A stretch of 64,000 nucleotides of DNA from Hyphomicrobiales bacterium (GTDB lineage: Bacteria > Pseudomonadota > Alphaproteobacteria > Rhizobiales > Methyloligellaceae). Under the pieces are notes generated by a model, which saw nothing but the letters and a program-made list of their open reading frames with translations, made no database searches and was not told the origin of the DNA. Positions 9,987 to 18,956 of this stretch are shown here, one piece after another. The translations under genes were made by a program, and so were the position numbers. Numbering within the stretch: the stretch's first letter is position 1; each line of letters begins with the position of its first letter. Where the stretch lies: NCBI GenBank assembly GCA_021775525.1, contig JAJFHQ010000007.1, forward strand, positions 1 to 64,000, in the 5' to 3' direction.

Positions 9987-11216
9987 ATGAATGGAATCTG
10001 GATCAAGCGCACCCTGCTCGGTGCCATCACGCTCGCTGTCATCGGCGCGTTCATTTATGCGCTCAGCCCAAAACCGGTACTGGTCGACACTACGGTTATC
10101 AGCCGCGGTCCCTTGAAGGTCACGGTGGATGAGGAAGGCGAGACGCGCATCCGGGAGATTTACGTGGTCTCCTCTCCGCTCGATGGAAGAGTTTTGAGGT
10201 CACCGCGCGAGGTGGGTGATGAGGTGCAAAAGGATAAGACTCTGCTGGCCGTTATCGAACCGGGTGACCCGTCTTTTCTCGATATCAGGACCCGCAGGGA
10301 ATTGGAGGCAACGGTCGCTGCCGCCGAAGCTTCCGTCATCTTGACAGAGTCGGAGATCGACCGGGCGGAGTCGGAACTCGAATTCGCCCAGAGCGATCTG
10401 AAGCGAGCCAGGTCTCTTGCCCAACGCGGCACGATTTCTGAACGGACCCTCGAAAAGGCAGCCCTTGATGTTCAAACGCGCCAGGCAAGCCTGGCCCAGG
10501 CGCGCGCCAACCTGATCCTGCGCCACCGTCAACTCGACAGCGCCAAGGCCAGACTGATCGGCCCCGAGCAGAAAAAGACCAAAAAGACGGATGACTCATG
10601 CTGTGTGTCTGTTCAGGCTCCAGTCGACGGCAAGGTGTTACGGATCGACAAGGAAAGCGAGCAGATCGTAAAGGCGGGAGAACCCCTGTTGAGAATCGGC
10701 GATCCGAAGGATCTGGAAATCGTCGTCGACCTGCTCTCCACCGACGCCGTGAAAGTCAAGGCGGGTGCGGAAGCAAGCATTGAAGGCTGGGGTGGGCCCA
10801 AACCCCTTACGGCGAAGGTGAGGCGTATCGATCCGGCAGGTTTCACCAAGGTATCGGCATTGGGAATCGAGGAGCAACGAGTCAACACGATCCTCGACCT
10901 GACCAGTCCCAGGGAGGATTTACCGACGCTCGGTCATGATTTCCGCGTGTTTGTCCGTATCACCGTTTGGTCTTCCGAGGATGCCGTGAGAGTCCCTCTG
11001 GGCGCGCTTTTCCGGCAGGGAAATACCTGGGCCGTGTTCAAGGTGGAGGACGGTACGGCAAAACTCATACCAGTGAAAATTGGCCAGCGAAACACGTATA
11101 TGGCTGAAATTATTGAGGGTTTGGAACCCGGAGAGCGGGTTATCCTGCACCCTTCAGACCGCGTAAGCAGCGGGAGCTCAGTTGAGGAACGCATTGATGA
11201 AGCGCACGCGGGCTGA
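9987..11216 (+). CDS. HlyD/MacA-type periplasmic adaptor
   Basis: A 409-residue membrane-fusion protein: one N-terminal transmembrane anchor (about 8-27), a barrel-sandwich (lipoyl-like) half beginning near IYVVSSPLDGRVL, a coiled-coil hairpin (about 95-190, rich in E, A, R and L), the second lipoyl half (VQAPVDGKVLRI) and C-terminal beta-barrel domains. Such adaptors link an inner-membrane exporter to a TolC-type channel. It starts 4 bases after the permease stop and ends the operon. A short KKTKKTDDSCC stretch between hairpin and lipoyl half is unusual and may be a flexible linker. Confidence 0.85.
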   Translation: MNGIWIKRTLLGAITLAVIGAFIYALSPKPVLVDTTVISRGPLKVTVDEEGETRIREIYVVSSPLDGRVLRSPREVGDEVQKDKTLLAVIEPGDPSFLDIRTRRELEATVAAAEASVILTESEIDRAESELEFAQSDLKRARSLAQRGTISERTLEKAALDVQTRQASLAQARANLILRHRQLDSAKARLIGPEQKKTKKTDDSCCVSVQAPVDGKVLRIDKESEQIVKAGEPLLRIGDPKDLEIVVDLLSTDAVKVKAGAEASIEGWGGPKPLTAKVRRIDPAGFTKVSALGIEEQRVNTILDLTSPREDLPTLGHDFRVFVRITVWSSEDAVRVPLGALFRQGNTWAVFKVEDGTAKLIPVKIGQRNTYMAEIIEGLEPGERVILHPSDRVSSGSSVEERIDEAHAG

Positions 11217-11339
11217 AGAATAAAACGATCTTCCGGTCCAGCATCCCGCATCACCAAAACGTGCCCGCAATATATAACAATTGGGTCTGTCATACCCCCC
11301 TTGGCCTCCGCGTCGTAACGCAATCACCACAACAAACCC

Positions 11340-11445
11340 TTGAAGAGTAATATTTTCTTATTTAGCATAATATATGGAATATATTTCTATTTATACGACT
11401 TGTAATCTGCTTAAGAAGAATAATATTCTATTTCACAGAACGCAG
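11340..11445 (+). promoter_or_regulatory. AT-rich regulatory region before the sulfite reductase operon
   Basis: Within an otherwise GC-rich region, about 105 bases are strongly AT-rich. They hold a TAATATTTTCTTA element, a GGAATATATTTC partial dyad and a 6-1-6 palindrome AGAATA-A-TATTCT (11417-11429), upstream of the DUF2849 start at 11495. The layout suits a LysR-type (CysB/Cbl-like) activator and a sigma-70 promoter, but no regulator is encoded nearby. This is inference from composition and symmetry. Confidence 0.4.
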
Positions 11446-11494
11446 AGGAATTCATTTCAAGAGGCGCAAATCAGCGCCGGGTGACAGCATAATC

Positions 11495-11839
11495 ATGGCA
11501 AAGAAAATTTCAGGCCCCCGGATCCTCACAGCCAATCTCCTTGGAGATGGCCTCGTTGTCTTTCTTGGCAAGGACGGCTCCTGGGCCCCCAGCCTTGAGA
11601 GTGCATGGCTGGCGCACTCAAATGACGACTTAGAGCAGCTTGAAGCCCTGGGCGGAGAAGCGGCCCGATCCAACACCATCGTTGACCCGTATCTTGTCGA
11701 GGTCGAGGACACCGGCTCCACTCTTCTGCCTGTCGAAATGCGCGAGCGCATGCGCGCCAGGGGGCCGAGTGTCAATCTTGAGTTTAATTCCAAAAGCAAC
11801 GGACATGCTTTGGTAGCCGACCAGGCGGTTGCCGGCTAA
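11495..11839 (+). CDS. DUF2849 protein of the sulfite reductase operon
   Basis: A 114-residue cytoplasmic protein of the DUF2849 family, which in alphaproteobacteria sits directly before the assimilatory sulfite reductase gene. No catalytic motif is visible; the fold is probably a small beta-rich domain. It is the first gene of a tightly packed run (12 bases before the reductase). Its role is unknown, but constant linkage suggests assembly, regulation or electron delivery for the reductase. Confidence 0.8.
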   Translation: MAKKISGPRILTANLLGDGLVVFLGKDGSWAPSLESAWLAHSNDDLEQLEALGGEAARSNTIVDPYLVEVEDTGSTLLPVEMRERMRARGPSVNLEFNSKSNGHALVADQAVAG

Positions 11840-11851
11840 AGGCCATTTCCC

Positions 11852-13507
11852 ATGTACAGATATGATGAGTTTGACGCCACGTTCGTCTCCGAGCGTGTCG
11901 ACCAGTTTCGCGACCAGGTTGCCCGCCGCGTCAAAGGGGACCTGACCGAAGAGCAGTTCCGCCCCTTGAGGCTGATGAACGGTCTCTATTTGCAGCTTCA
12001 TGCCTACATGCTGCGGGTGGCCGTGCCCTATGGCACGCTCAACTCCAAACAGATGCATAAACTGGCTTACATTGCCGACAAGTTTGACCGCGGCTATGGC
12101 CATTTCACCACCCGCCAGAATATCCAGTACAACTGGCCTAAACTGCCTGACGTACCGGACATTCTCGAGCACCTGGCCGAGGTCGAGATGCATGCCATCC
12201 AGACCAGCGGCAACTGCATCCGCAATGTGACCGCCGACCAATGGTCCGGTGTCGCGGCTGATGAGGTTGAAGACCCGCGTCCTTACGCGGAATTGATGCG
12301 TCAATGGTCCAGCCTGCATCCGGAATTCTCGTTTCTGCCGCGCAAGTTCAAGATTGCGGTTACGGGCGACAAGGCAGACCGGGCAGCCATCGCCTATCAT
12401 GACATTGGCCTACGGCTTAAAAAGAATGCGGCGGGCGAAGTCGGTTTCGAGATTTTTGTCGGTGGCGGGATGGGCCGAACACCCATGATTGCCGCGCGGG
12501 TGCGCGACTGGCTCCCCAAAAGCGAACTGCTTGGTTATCTCGAGGCGGTCATGCGCGTTTACAATCTCAATGGCCGCCGGGACAACAAGTACAAGGCACG
12601 CATCAAGATCCTCGTGCATGAACTTGGCGCGGAAGAATTCACACGCCAGGTCGAGGAGGAATATGCTCGCCTCGATGCACCTCAAGGTCTCCCCTCTGAC
12701 CAGGAGCTGGAACGTATCGCCGCCTACTTCGCGCCGCCGGCCTATGAGGATTTGGCTGAGAATGATGCGGTCCACACCCAGCACCTTGTCGACAACAAGG
12801 ATTTCGCCGAATGGGTGGAGCGCAACGTGGCGCCGCACAAAATAACCGGCTATGCAATCGTCAATATTTCACTCAAACCCGTTGGTGGCGTTCCCGGCGA
12901 TGCCACGTCCGGCCAGATGCACGCCATTGCCGACATGGCGGAAAAAATGTCGCTTGATGAGATCCGAGTAACGCATGAACAGAATCTTGTTCTGCCTAAT
13001 GTGCGCAAGCACGATCTCTTCGCAGTTTGGCAAGAACTGAAAGAGCACAAGCTGGCCGATGCCAATCTTGGCCTTGCCACCGACATTATCTCCTGCCCCG
13101 GACTTGATTATTGCGGGCTGGCGACCGCTCGCTCGATCCCTATTTCACAGGATATCTCCATTCGTCTTGGCGACATCAAGCGCCAGCGTGATATCGGCGA
13201 TCTCAAGATCAAGATATCGGGATGCATAAATGCCTGCGGGCACCACCATGCCGGTCATATCGGCATTCTCGGCCTGGAGAAACGTGGTGTGGAATATTAC
13301 CAGATCACGCTCGGCGGCAGCGGAGATGAAACAGCCTCAATCGGCCAGATTATCGGGCCAGGCTTTTCAAGCGAAACCGTAACCGATGCGGTGGAGACGA
13401 TTGTCGATACCTATATGGACCTGAGAAAAAGCGGCGAGACGTTCCTGGAAGCCTATCGTCGGGTCGGCGCGGAACCCTTCAAGGAGGCGGTCTATGCCAC
13501 TCATTAG
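11852..13507 (+). CDS. cysI: Sirohaem sulfite/nitrite reductase
   Basis: A 551-residue NirA/CysI-type hemoprotein that reduces sulfite to sulfide (six electrons) using sirohaem linked to a 4Fe-4S cluster. The four cluster cysteines lie in the expected paired pattern: SCPGLDYCG (C-x5-C) and GCINACG (C-x3-C). The two duplicated ferredoxin-like/catalytic halves are both present. Length is typical. No CysJ flavoprotein is near, so the electron donor should be ferredoxin; an FdxA ferredoxin and a ferredoxin-reducing KorAB pair follow in the same run. DUF934 overlaps its end by 14 bases. A nitrite reductase role cannot be excluded from sequence, but DUF2849/DUF934 linkage favours sulfite. Confidence 0.88.
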   Translation: MYRYDEFDATFVSERVDQFRDQVARRVKGDLTEEQFRPLRLMNGLYLQLHAYMLRVAVPYGTLNSKQMHKLAYIADKFDRGYGHFTTRQNIQYNWPKLPDVPDILEHLAEVEMHAIQTSGNCIRNVTADQWSGVAADEVEDPRPYAELMRQWSSLHPEFSFLPRKFKIAVTGDKADRAAIAYHDIGLRLKKNAAGEVGFEIFVGGGMGRTPMIAARVRDWLPKSELLGYLEAVMRVYNLNGRRDNKYKARIKILVHELGAEEFTRQVEEEYARLDAPQGLPSDQELERIAAYFAPPAYEDLAENDAVHTQHLVDNKDFAEWVERNVAPHKITGYAIVNISLKPVGGVPGDATSGQMHAIADMAEKMSLDEIRVTHEQNLVLPNVRKHDLFAVWQELKEHKLADANLGLATDIISCPGLDYCGLATARSIPISQDISIRLGDIKRQRDIGDLKIKISGCINACGHHHAGHIGILGLEKRGVEYYQITLGGSGDETASIGQIIGPGFSSETVTDAVETIVDTYMDLRKSGETFLEAYRRVGAEPFKEAVYATH

Positions 13508-14012
13508 AGACGGAAAGATTGTCGAGGACATCTGGGTTTCACTTGATGACGAAGCTGAACTTCCCGAGCAGGGTGACGTCATCCTGTCGCTTGATCGGCT
13601 TAAGAAGGAAGCTAACGCGATCCAGACCCGCAGCGGTCGTACGGGCGTGGTGCTGGAAAACGATGTGGATGAGGAAGACGTCGAGACTTATCTGCCTCAC
13701 ATCGAACTGATCGCTCTCACATTCCCGGCCTTTACCGATGGTCGTGCCTATTCACAGGCCCGCCAACTGCGCACCAAACTTGGCTTTGAGGGCGAATTGC
13801 GTGCCACCGGAAATGTTCTTGCCGATCAGGCAACATTTTTGTGCCGCGTCGGTTTCGACAGTTTCGAAGTGGACAACGACCAGTCGATCGATGTCTGGAA
13901 CAAGGCGCTTCGCTCCATGTCGGTCGCCTATCAGCGCGGTTATGACGGCGAACAGGCAACGCGCGAGTCAGGCCCCTTGTCGCAAGACAAAGCGCATACC
14001 TCACTGGCCTGA
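13494..14012 (+). CDS. DUF934 protein of the sulfite reductase operon
   Basis: A 172-residue protein of the DUF934 family, a conserved partner of the alphaproteobacterial sulfite reductase gene. It starts inside the reductase gene (14-base overlap), which indicates translational coupling. The middle part (FPAFTDGRAYSQARQLR) is the family's most conserved stretch. Usually cysH (PAPS/APS reductase) follows in this operon; here it is missing and a ferredoxin gene takes its place. Biochemical role unknown, most likely reductase assembly or activity. Confidence 0.82.
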   Translation: MPLIRDGKIVEDIWVSLDDEAELPEQGDVILSLDRLKKEANAIQTRSGRTGVVLENDVDEEDVETYLPHIELIALTFPAFTDGRAYSQARQLRTKLGFEGELRATGNVLADQATFLCRVGFDSFEVDNDQSIDVWNKALRSMSVAYQRGYDGEQATRESGPLSQDKAHTSLA

Positions 14013-14083
14013 AACCACACTTGAAACAGCACCCTGGTGCCATTCTGCGCCCGCAACGATAAACCCGTGCGAGAGATTGTCCG

Positions 14084-14416
14084 ATGACCTACGCCGTGAC
14101 TGAAGCCTGCATCCGCTGCAAATACACCGACTGCGTGGAAGTCTGCCCCGTCGACTGTTTTTACGAAGGCGAGAATATGCTCGTCATTCACCCGGATGAA
14201 TGTATCGATTGCGGTGTGTGCGAGCCTGAATGTCCTGAAGAGGCCATTGTTCCCGATACCGAACCGAACACCGAACAGTGGGTTGCACTGAACCAGAAAT
14301 ATTCAGAAATCTGGCCCAACATCACCGAACGCAAGGATCCACCGGCCGATGCCGATGTATGGTCTGGCAAGCCGGACAAGATGGATTATATTTCTCCCTC
14401 GCCCGCTTCCACCTAG
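14084..14416 (+). CDS. fdxA: FdxA-type 7Fe ferredoxin
   Basis: A 110-residue bacterial ferredoxin with one 3Fe-4S and one 4Fe-4S cluster. C9, C17 and C50 match the three-iron ligands and C21, C40, C43 and C46 the four-iron ligands of Azotobacter-type ferredoxin I, shifted by one residue. The C-terminal tail (about 55-110) is the usual FdxA extension. It lies between DUF934 and korA, so it is well placed to carry electrons from the 2-oxoacid oxidoreductase to sulfite reductase; this is inference from position. FdxA genes also occur alone in this class. Confidence 0.9.
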   Translation: MTYAVTEACIRCKYTDCVEVCPVDCFYEGENMLVIHPDECIDCGVCEPECPEEAIVPDTEPNTEQWVALNQKYSEIWPNITERKDPPADADVWSGKPDKMDYISPSPAST

Positions 14417-14448
14417 ACTTGATGTTCGCACAGCACTAAAGCAATGCC

Positions 14449-16323
14449 ATGAGTGATACAGCAATAGCCCCCGACGCCGCTGGCGCGGCCAAAGCGTCCC
14501 CACTGGTGGTGCGTTTTGCAGGCGATTCCGGTGACGGGATTCAGCTTGCGGGCTATGAGTTCGCCAAATCGACAGCGGATGCCAAATCCGACTTCATGAC
14601 GTTTCCCGATTTTCCGGCGGAAATCCGTGCGCCAGTTGGCACGCTGTTCGGTGTCTCCGCTTTCCAGATTCAGTTCGGCGCGGATGAAGTGCTTACTCCG
14701 GGTGACAGGGCTGATGTGCTGGTTGCGTTCAACCCGGCGGCCCTGGTGACCAACCTGCAAAACCTCAAATCCGGCGGCGTCCTGATCGTGGATGAGTCCA
14801 GTTTTGATGCCCGCGGCCTTAAGAAAGCAAAGCTGGAAACCAACCCGCTCGAGGATGGCACGCTTGAGGGCTACCAGGTGATCACGGTCGATGTGGTCAA
14901 GCGCACCCTTGAAGCCCTTGACCATCTTGGCCTGGGACGCAAACCAGCTACGCGCGCGAAAAACCTCTGGGTGCTGGGGCTTGTCTACTGGATGTTCGGC
15001 AGGCCACTGGATACGACCCTAGATTGGCTCACCTCGAAATTCAAACAGTCCCCCGAGGTGGCCGAGGCCAATATCACTGCCCTCAAGGCCGGGCACGCTT
15101 ATGGCGAAACCCTTGAAATTTCCGCGTTTCCAAACCTGAGCACGCCACGTGTCGCCAAACATCGCAAGGGCAAATCCCGCATCATTTCCGGTGCGCAGGC
15201 TATGGCGCTTGGGCTGGCCGCCGTCGCGGCACTCGGGAAACGCGATATTGTTTATTGCTCCTACCCAATCACACCGGCCTCGACCCTGCTGCATGCGCTG
15301 GCGCGCTTTGACGGCGGAGTGCGCACATTTCAGGCCGAAGATGAAATCGCGGCAATTTCAGCCGCACTCGGCGCGTCTTTCGCCGGCTCGCTTGGCGTCA
15401 CTGCCAGCTCAGGACCGGGGCTGTCGCTCAAGACCGAAGCCATGGGACTTGGCATTGCGGTGGAGCTGCCCCTGCTTGTCATCGACGTACAGCGCGGCGG
15501 GCCATCAACCGGCATGCCGACAAAGCCCGAGCAATCAGATCTCACAATGGCCATACATGGCCGCCATGGCGAAGCCCCCTTGCCCGTTCTTGCACCCGCG
15601 ACGCCGGATGATTGCTTCTGGATCATAATCGAAGCGGCGCGCATCGCGATTGAAACCATGAGCCCCGTCATCATCCTGACAGATGCCTACCTGGCAAACG
15701 CCGCGTCTGACTGGGAATTGCCGGATGTGGATAGTGTGCCCGACATCGACTGGCCGGCGGTTACCTCGAACGGCGAAGACTTCCAGCCCTTCACCCGTGA
15801 TCCCGACACACTGGCGCGACCCTGGGTTGCGCCCGGGACGCCGCAACATGCGCACCGCATCGGCGGCATCGAGAAAGCGCAGGGCAGCGGGCATATTTCC
15901 TATGATCCTGCAAACCACCAGGAAATGACGAGCCTCAGAGCCGAAAAGGTCTCGAAAGTCGCGGACCGCTTGCCGCCAATTGAACTGGAGGATGGCCCAG
16001 AGGACGGCGATATCCTCGTTATCGGCTGGGGTTCCACCCATGGATCGATTGCACAGGCCGCGAAGGAGTTGAACGCTGAAGAAAAGCGCGTCGCCCATGT
16101 GCATCTGCGCCATCTGTGGCCCTTGCCACGCGGGCTGGATGAGCTGATCAAGCGATTCCCGAAGGTGGTAACAGCAGAGCTGAACACCGGCCAGCTGTGC
16201 TCCATCCTGCGCAGTGAATACCTCGCACCCGTGACATGTATCTCGCAGGTGAGCGGTCAACCGTTCCATGTCTCCGATTTGAAAGCCGAGATCACGAAGC
16301 GCCTGGAGGCGACGGTGACATGA
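14449..16323 (+). CDS. korA: 2-oxoacid:ferredoxin oxidoreductase, alpha subunit (second copy)
   Basis: A 624-residue gamma-alpha fusion. The gamma domain starts near residue 20 with the nucleotide-binding-like FAGDSGDGIQLAG stretch; the alpha domain carries YPITPAST, the family signature. It acts with the beta subunit encoded just after it, probably on 2-oxoglutarate to give succinyl-CoA and reduced ferredoxin. It is clearly different in sequence from the copy at 2863-4695: it keeps the canonical GDSGDG loop, while the first copy has a diverged ANVNGSGS. Its stop overlaps the beta start as ATGA. Confidence 0.88.
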   Translation: MSDTAIAPDAAGAAKASPLVVRFAGDSGDGIQLAGYEFAKSTADAKSDFMTFPDFPAEIRAPVGTLFGVSAFQIQFGADEVLTPGDRADVLVAFNPAALVTNLQNLKSGGVLIVDESSFDARGLKKAKLETNPLEDGTLEGYQVITVDVVKRTLEALDHLGLGRKPATRAKNLWVLGLVYWMFGRPLDTTLDWLTSKFKQSPEVAEANITALKAGHAYGETLEISAFPNLSTPRVAKHRKGKSRIISGAQAMALGLAAVAALGKRDIVYCSYPITPASTLLHALARFDGGVRTFQAEDEIAAISAALGASFAGSLGVTASSGPGLSLKTEAMGLGIAVELPLLVIDVQRGGPSTGMPTKPEQSDLTMAIHGRHGEAPLPVLAPATPDDCFWIIIEAARIAIETMSPVIILTDAYLANAASDWELPDVDSVPDIDWPAVTSNGEDFQPFTRDPDTLARPWVAPGTPQHAHRIGGIEKAQGSGHISYDPANHQEMTSLRAEKVSKVADRLPPIELEDGPEDGDILVIGWGSTHGSIAQAAKELNAEEKRVAHVHLRHLWPLPRGLDELIKRFPKVVTAELNTGQLCSILRSEYLAPVTCISQVSGQPFHVSDLKAEITKRLEATVT

Positions 16324-17315
16324 ACGAAATGCCCGTAAAAGACGTGACGGCGCTCACAGCAAACGATTTTGGCTCCGACCAGGAAGTGCGCTGGTGCCCG
16401 GGTTGCGGCGACTATGCCATCCTGAAAGCCATGAAAACGGTGCTCGCGGACATTGGCCGCTCGCCCGATGACATCGTGTTTGTCGCCGGCATCGGCTGTG
16501 CAGCGCGCTTTCCCTATTACTTGTCGACCTACGGTTTCCACACCATTCATGGCCGTGCGGCCGCTGTCGCAACCGGCGTGAAGCTTGCCAACCCGGAACT
16601 TGATGTCTGGGTCGTTGGCGGCGATGGGGACTTCATGTCAATTGGCGGCAATCACACGCTTCACGCGCTGCGCCGAAATGTCGATATCAACCTGCTGCTA
16701 TTCAACAACGCGATTTACGGACTGACCAAGGGCCAGTATTCCCCGACATCGCCCGTCGGCACCCGCTCGCCGAGTACGCCGGGAGGCTCGGTGGAGGCCC
16801 CGGTCAATGCCGTTCGCTTTGCGCTCGGCGCCGGCGCCAGGTTCGTTGCGCGCGCTGCCGATACACTGCAAACCCACCTTCCCGGCGTACTGAAACGCGC
16901 TCATGCCAACAAGGGCGCATCCTTCGTCGAAATTCTGCAAAACTGCCTCGTCTATAATGACGGAGCATTCGGCGCCATCAACGACCGCTCGCAATCGCAC
17001 GAGGCGACCGTGCGTCTTGAACATGGGCAACCGATGGTCTTCGGCAAGGAAGAAGACAAGGGGCTCGTGTTCAACAACGAAACTGGCGCATTTGAAGTGG
17101 TCACTCTGGCGGATCTCAAAAGTGAGGACACTATCGCCATCCATGATGAGACAAACTTCGTGCGCGCGCAGGCTTTAGCCGAACTGGAACAACCCGGCTT
17201 TCCTGTACCCCTCGGTGTCATTTATGCCGAGGCAGCAACCGAGTTCGTTGAAGCGCGCGGGTTCTCAGGAACAAAGAGCAAATGGGGCCGCGAGGAACTC
17301 AAGTCCCTGATTTAG
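16320..17315 (+). CDS. korB: 2-oxoacid:ferredoxin oxidoreductase, beta subunit (second copy)
   Basis: A 331-residue beta subunit with a WCPGCGDYAIL cluster-ligand motif near the N-terminus, GDGD in VVGGDGDFMSIGG for ThDP/Mg binding, and the following NAIYGLTKGQYSPTS stretch typical of KorB. The open frame reaches back to 16236, but the ATG at 16320 overlaps the alpha stop (ATGA) and gives the usual family N-terminus, so I chose it. Last gene of the sulfite reductase-ferredoxin-Kor run, followed by the hairpin at 17357. Confidence 0.88.
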   Translation: MNEMPVKDVTALTANDFGSDQEVRWCPGCGDYAILKAMKTVLADIGRSPDDIVFVAGIGCAARFPYYLSTYGFHTIHGRAAAVATGVKLANPELDVWVVGGDGDFMSIGGNHTLHALRRNVDINLLLFNNAIYGLTKGQYSPTSPVGTRSPSTPGGSVEAPVNAVRFALGAGARFVARAADTLQTHLPGVLKRAHANKGASFVEILQNCLVYNDGAFGAINDRSQSHEATVRLEHGQPMVFGKEEDKGLVFNNETGAFEVVTLADLKSEDTIAIHDETNFVRAQALAELEQPGFPVPLGVIYAEAATEFVEARGFSGTKSKWGREELKSLI

Positions 17316-17356
17316 CGCTTGATAGGGATCAAGGCGGCGCAGGCAACCTGCTGCCA

Positions 17357-17394
17357 ACCTCTACCTGATACTTCGGTTCGAAGCATGTAGAGGT
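17357..17394 (+). promoter_or_regulatory. Hairpin enclosing the ribosome binding site of the next gene
   Basis: ACCTCTAC (17357-17364) pairs perfectly with GTAGAGGT (17387-17394), and inside the loop CTTCG/CGAAG forms a second 5-bp helix. The 3' arm contains AGAGG, the only good Shine-Dalgarno sequence for the ATG at 17404. In RNA, the folded form would hide the ribosome binding site. It could act as an RNA thermometer or a protein-bound leader, or simply terminate the korB transcript; there is no T-run, which argues against the last. Confidence 0.5.
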
Positions 17395-17403
17395 AAGTCA
17401 GCG

Positions 17404-17853
17404 ATGAATCCAGTCAGAACCTGCATAATTGTGGCTGATGGCGCGCATTCGCGAGCCTATCTGAATGAAGGTCCCGGGAAAGGTATTTCTGAACTTTTGA
17501 GATTTTCGCGGGAAATCGACCTCAAGGCCAGTCGTGACATCGATGCGGACAAGCCGGGACGCACATTCGATTCCGGCGGAAAAGGGCGCCACGCCATGGA
17601 GAGCCCGACCGATTCAAAGCGTCACATCAAAGCAGAGTTCCACCGCCAGCTTTCAGCGGATATTGAGGCCTCTCTGAACGCCGGTGAGTTTGACAGGCTC
17701 GTGCTGGTGGCCCCACCCGCCACGCTTGGCGATCTGCGCCAGGGACTTTCCAAATCATCCGCGCACAAAATTCAAGGCGAACTCGCCAAGGACCTCGTCA
17801 AGGCAAGCGAGGCTGAGCTGCTGGAACAACTCGGTAATGTGTTAGCGGTTTAA
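17404..17853 (+). CDS. Host-attachment family protein
   Basis: A 149-residue cytoplasmic protein of the family named for an Agrobacterium protein required for attachment to host cells (related to bacterial eRF1-like/archaeal-type release-factor folds). It begins IIVADGAHSRAYL and ends with the conserved LVLVAPPATLGDLRQGL and QGELAKDL stretches. The central region is basic (KGRHAMESPTDSKRH). Function in free-living bacteria is unknown; many members respond to stress. Its stop overlaps the stop of the convergent DUF1513 gene by 3 bases (TTAA palindrome). Translation may be controlled by the hairpin covering its ribosome binding site. Confidence 0.8.
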   Translation: MNPVRTCIIVADGAHSRAYLNEGPGKGISELLRFSREIDLKASRDIDADKPGRTFDSGGKGRHAMESPTDSKRHIKAEFHRQLSADIEASLNAGEFDRLVLVAPPATLGDLRQGLSKSSAHKIQGELAKDLVKASEAELLEQLGNVLAV

Positions 17854-18956
17854 AGTCCCACAACGTGATTGTCCCACGCCCTTGGCCCTCTGGAAGCGTC
17901 AAAGGCTGGAAAGACGTGCGTCTCATCAGGCAGCCCCGATACCAACCGGCCTGACCCGCTGGTCAGCAAAAAACCACCCGCCTTACGTCTTGCCGCACCA
18001 CTCGCATCAATAAAGGGCGTAAGCCCCAGAAAGCGTTCACTCGAAACATCGAAATAGAGCGCCACGCCGCCCTTCGGCGAGGTGGCGGCGATAATCTCTC
18101 CAGTGCTGTCCGCGCAAACCGACCCGACATATCCATTCAACCGCGCATTCGCTGTTTGTGGTATTTTCGCAAGTTTCATCACCTCTCCACGCTTGTGAAA
18201 TCCGATCAGGTTGGGCTGCTCGTTCCTCGGCCCCTGGTGCTGACAGCCAAACACGACCCTGTCTCCCCCGGCCACTGCGATATGACGAATAGAGAGTTGA
18301 TGTAGCGAGCGGGGCAACTCGTGACGCTCCAGAACCTCACCAGTTTGCGCATTGAGATAGACGAGGTTTGGCGCCATGGTTTCGAGATTCAAGACATCTC
18401 GCCCCCTGTCCGGATGGGTCTCGATACCGCCGTTGGCCACCACGAGGATGCGCCCGGTGTCCATCAATGCAAGGTCATGAGGGCCAGTTCCACCAGATGC
18501 AAATTCCCCGACCTGGCGATACCCGTCAGTGGCGTCACGCACACCGATCATGCCGCGCTTGCCCTCAAAATCATTTTCTGTGGAGTAGAGCAGACGCCCG
18601 TCGTGGGAGAACACGCCATGGCCGTAAAAGTGCCTGCCCGTTTTTGAGGCAAACCAAAGTGGCGGACGGCCTGAAGCCGGACCAAAGGCGACCGCAAATG
18701 TTCCAGGCCGGCGGGCAAAGGCGATGCAATCCTCCGATCCGGGACGTATGGCAAAGGAATGGCCACGCGCGGGCAGTGAGACCCGTACAACCTCGCCGTC
18801 CTCAATGCTGAATATGGAGGCGGCATAGCCACCGTCAGGGTCGCGCTGCGCGGCGGCGAACAATTCTCGCACTTCAGCCCGAGCGTATGAGGGCAGAAAT
18901 CGCCAGGCCGACAGTGCCGCGCCACTCAACAGAAGCATTCTGCGATCAATCACCAT
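17850..18956 (-). CDS. DUF1513 beta-propeller protein, exported
   Basis: About 368 residues, with an N-terminal DRRMLLLSGAALSAW stretch ending SYARA, which looks like a twin-arginine or Sec signal peptide. The rest forms repeated short beta units (GHGVFSHDGRLLY, GPHDLALMDTGRILVVANGG, RHIAVAGGDRVVFG) typical of a seven-bladed propeller of the DUF1513 family. Family members are the last gene in imelysin/DUF1111 iron operons, as here. ATG 18956 overlaps the upstream stop by 11 bases; 18965 is an alternative and the longer frame to 19013 is unlikely. Probable periplasmic role in iron uptake; the mechanism is unknown. Confidence 0.8.
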   Translation of the reverse strand: MVIDRRMLLLSGAALSAWRFLPSYARAEVRELFAAAQRDPDGGYAASIFSIEDGEVVRVSLPARGHSFAIRPGSEDCIAFARRPGTFAVAFGPASGRPPLWFASKTGRHFYGHGVFSHDGRLLYSTENDFEGKRGMIGVRDATDGYRQVGEFASGGTGPHDLALMDTGRILVVANGGIETHPDRGRDVLNLETMAPNLVYLNAQTGEVLERHELPRSLHQLSIRHIAVAGGDRVVFGCQHQGPRNEQPNLIGFHKRGEVMKLAKIPQTANARLNGYVGSVCADSTGEIIAATSPKGGVALYFDVSSERFLGLTPFIDASGAARRKAGGFLLTSGSGRLVSGLPDETHVFPAFDASRGPRAWDNHVVGL

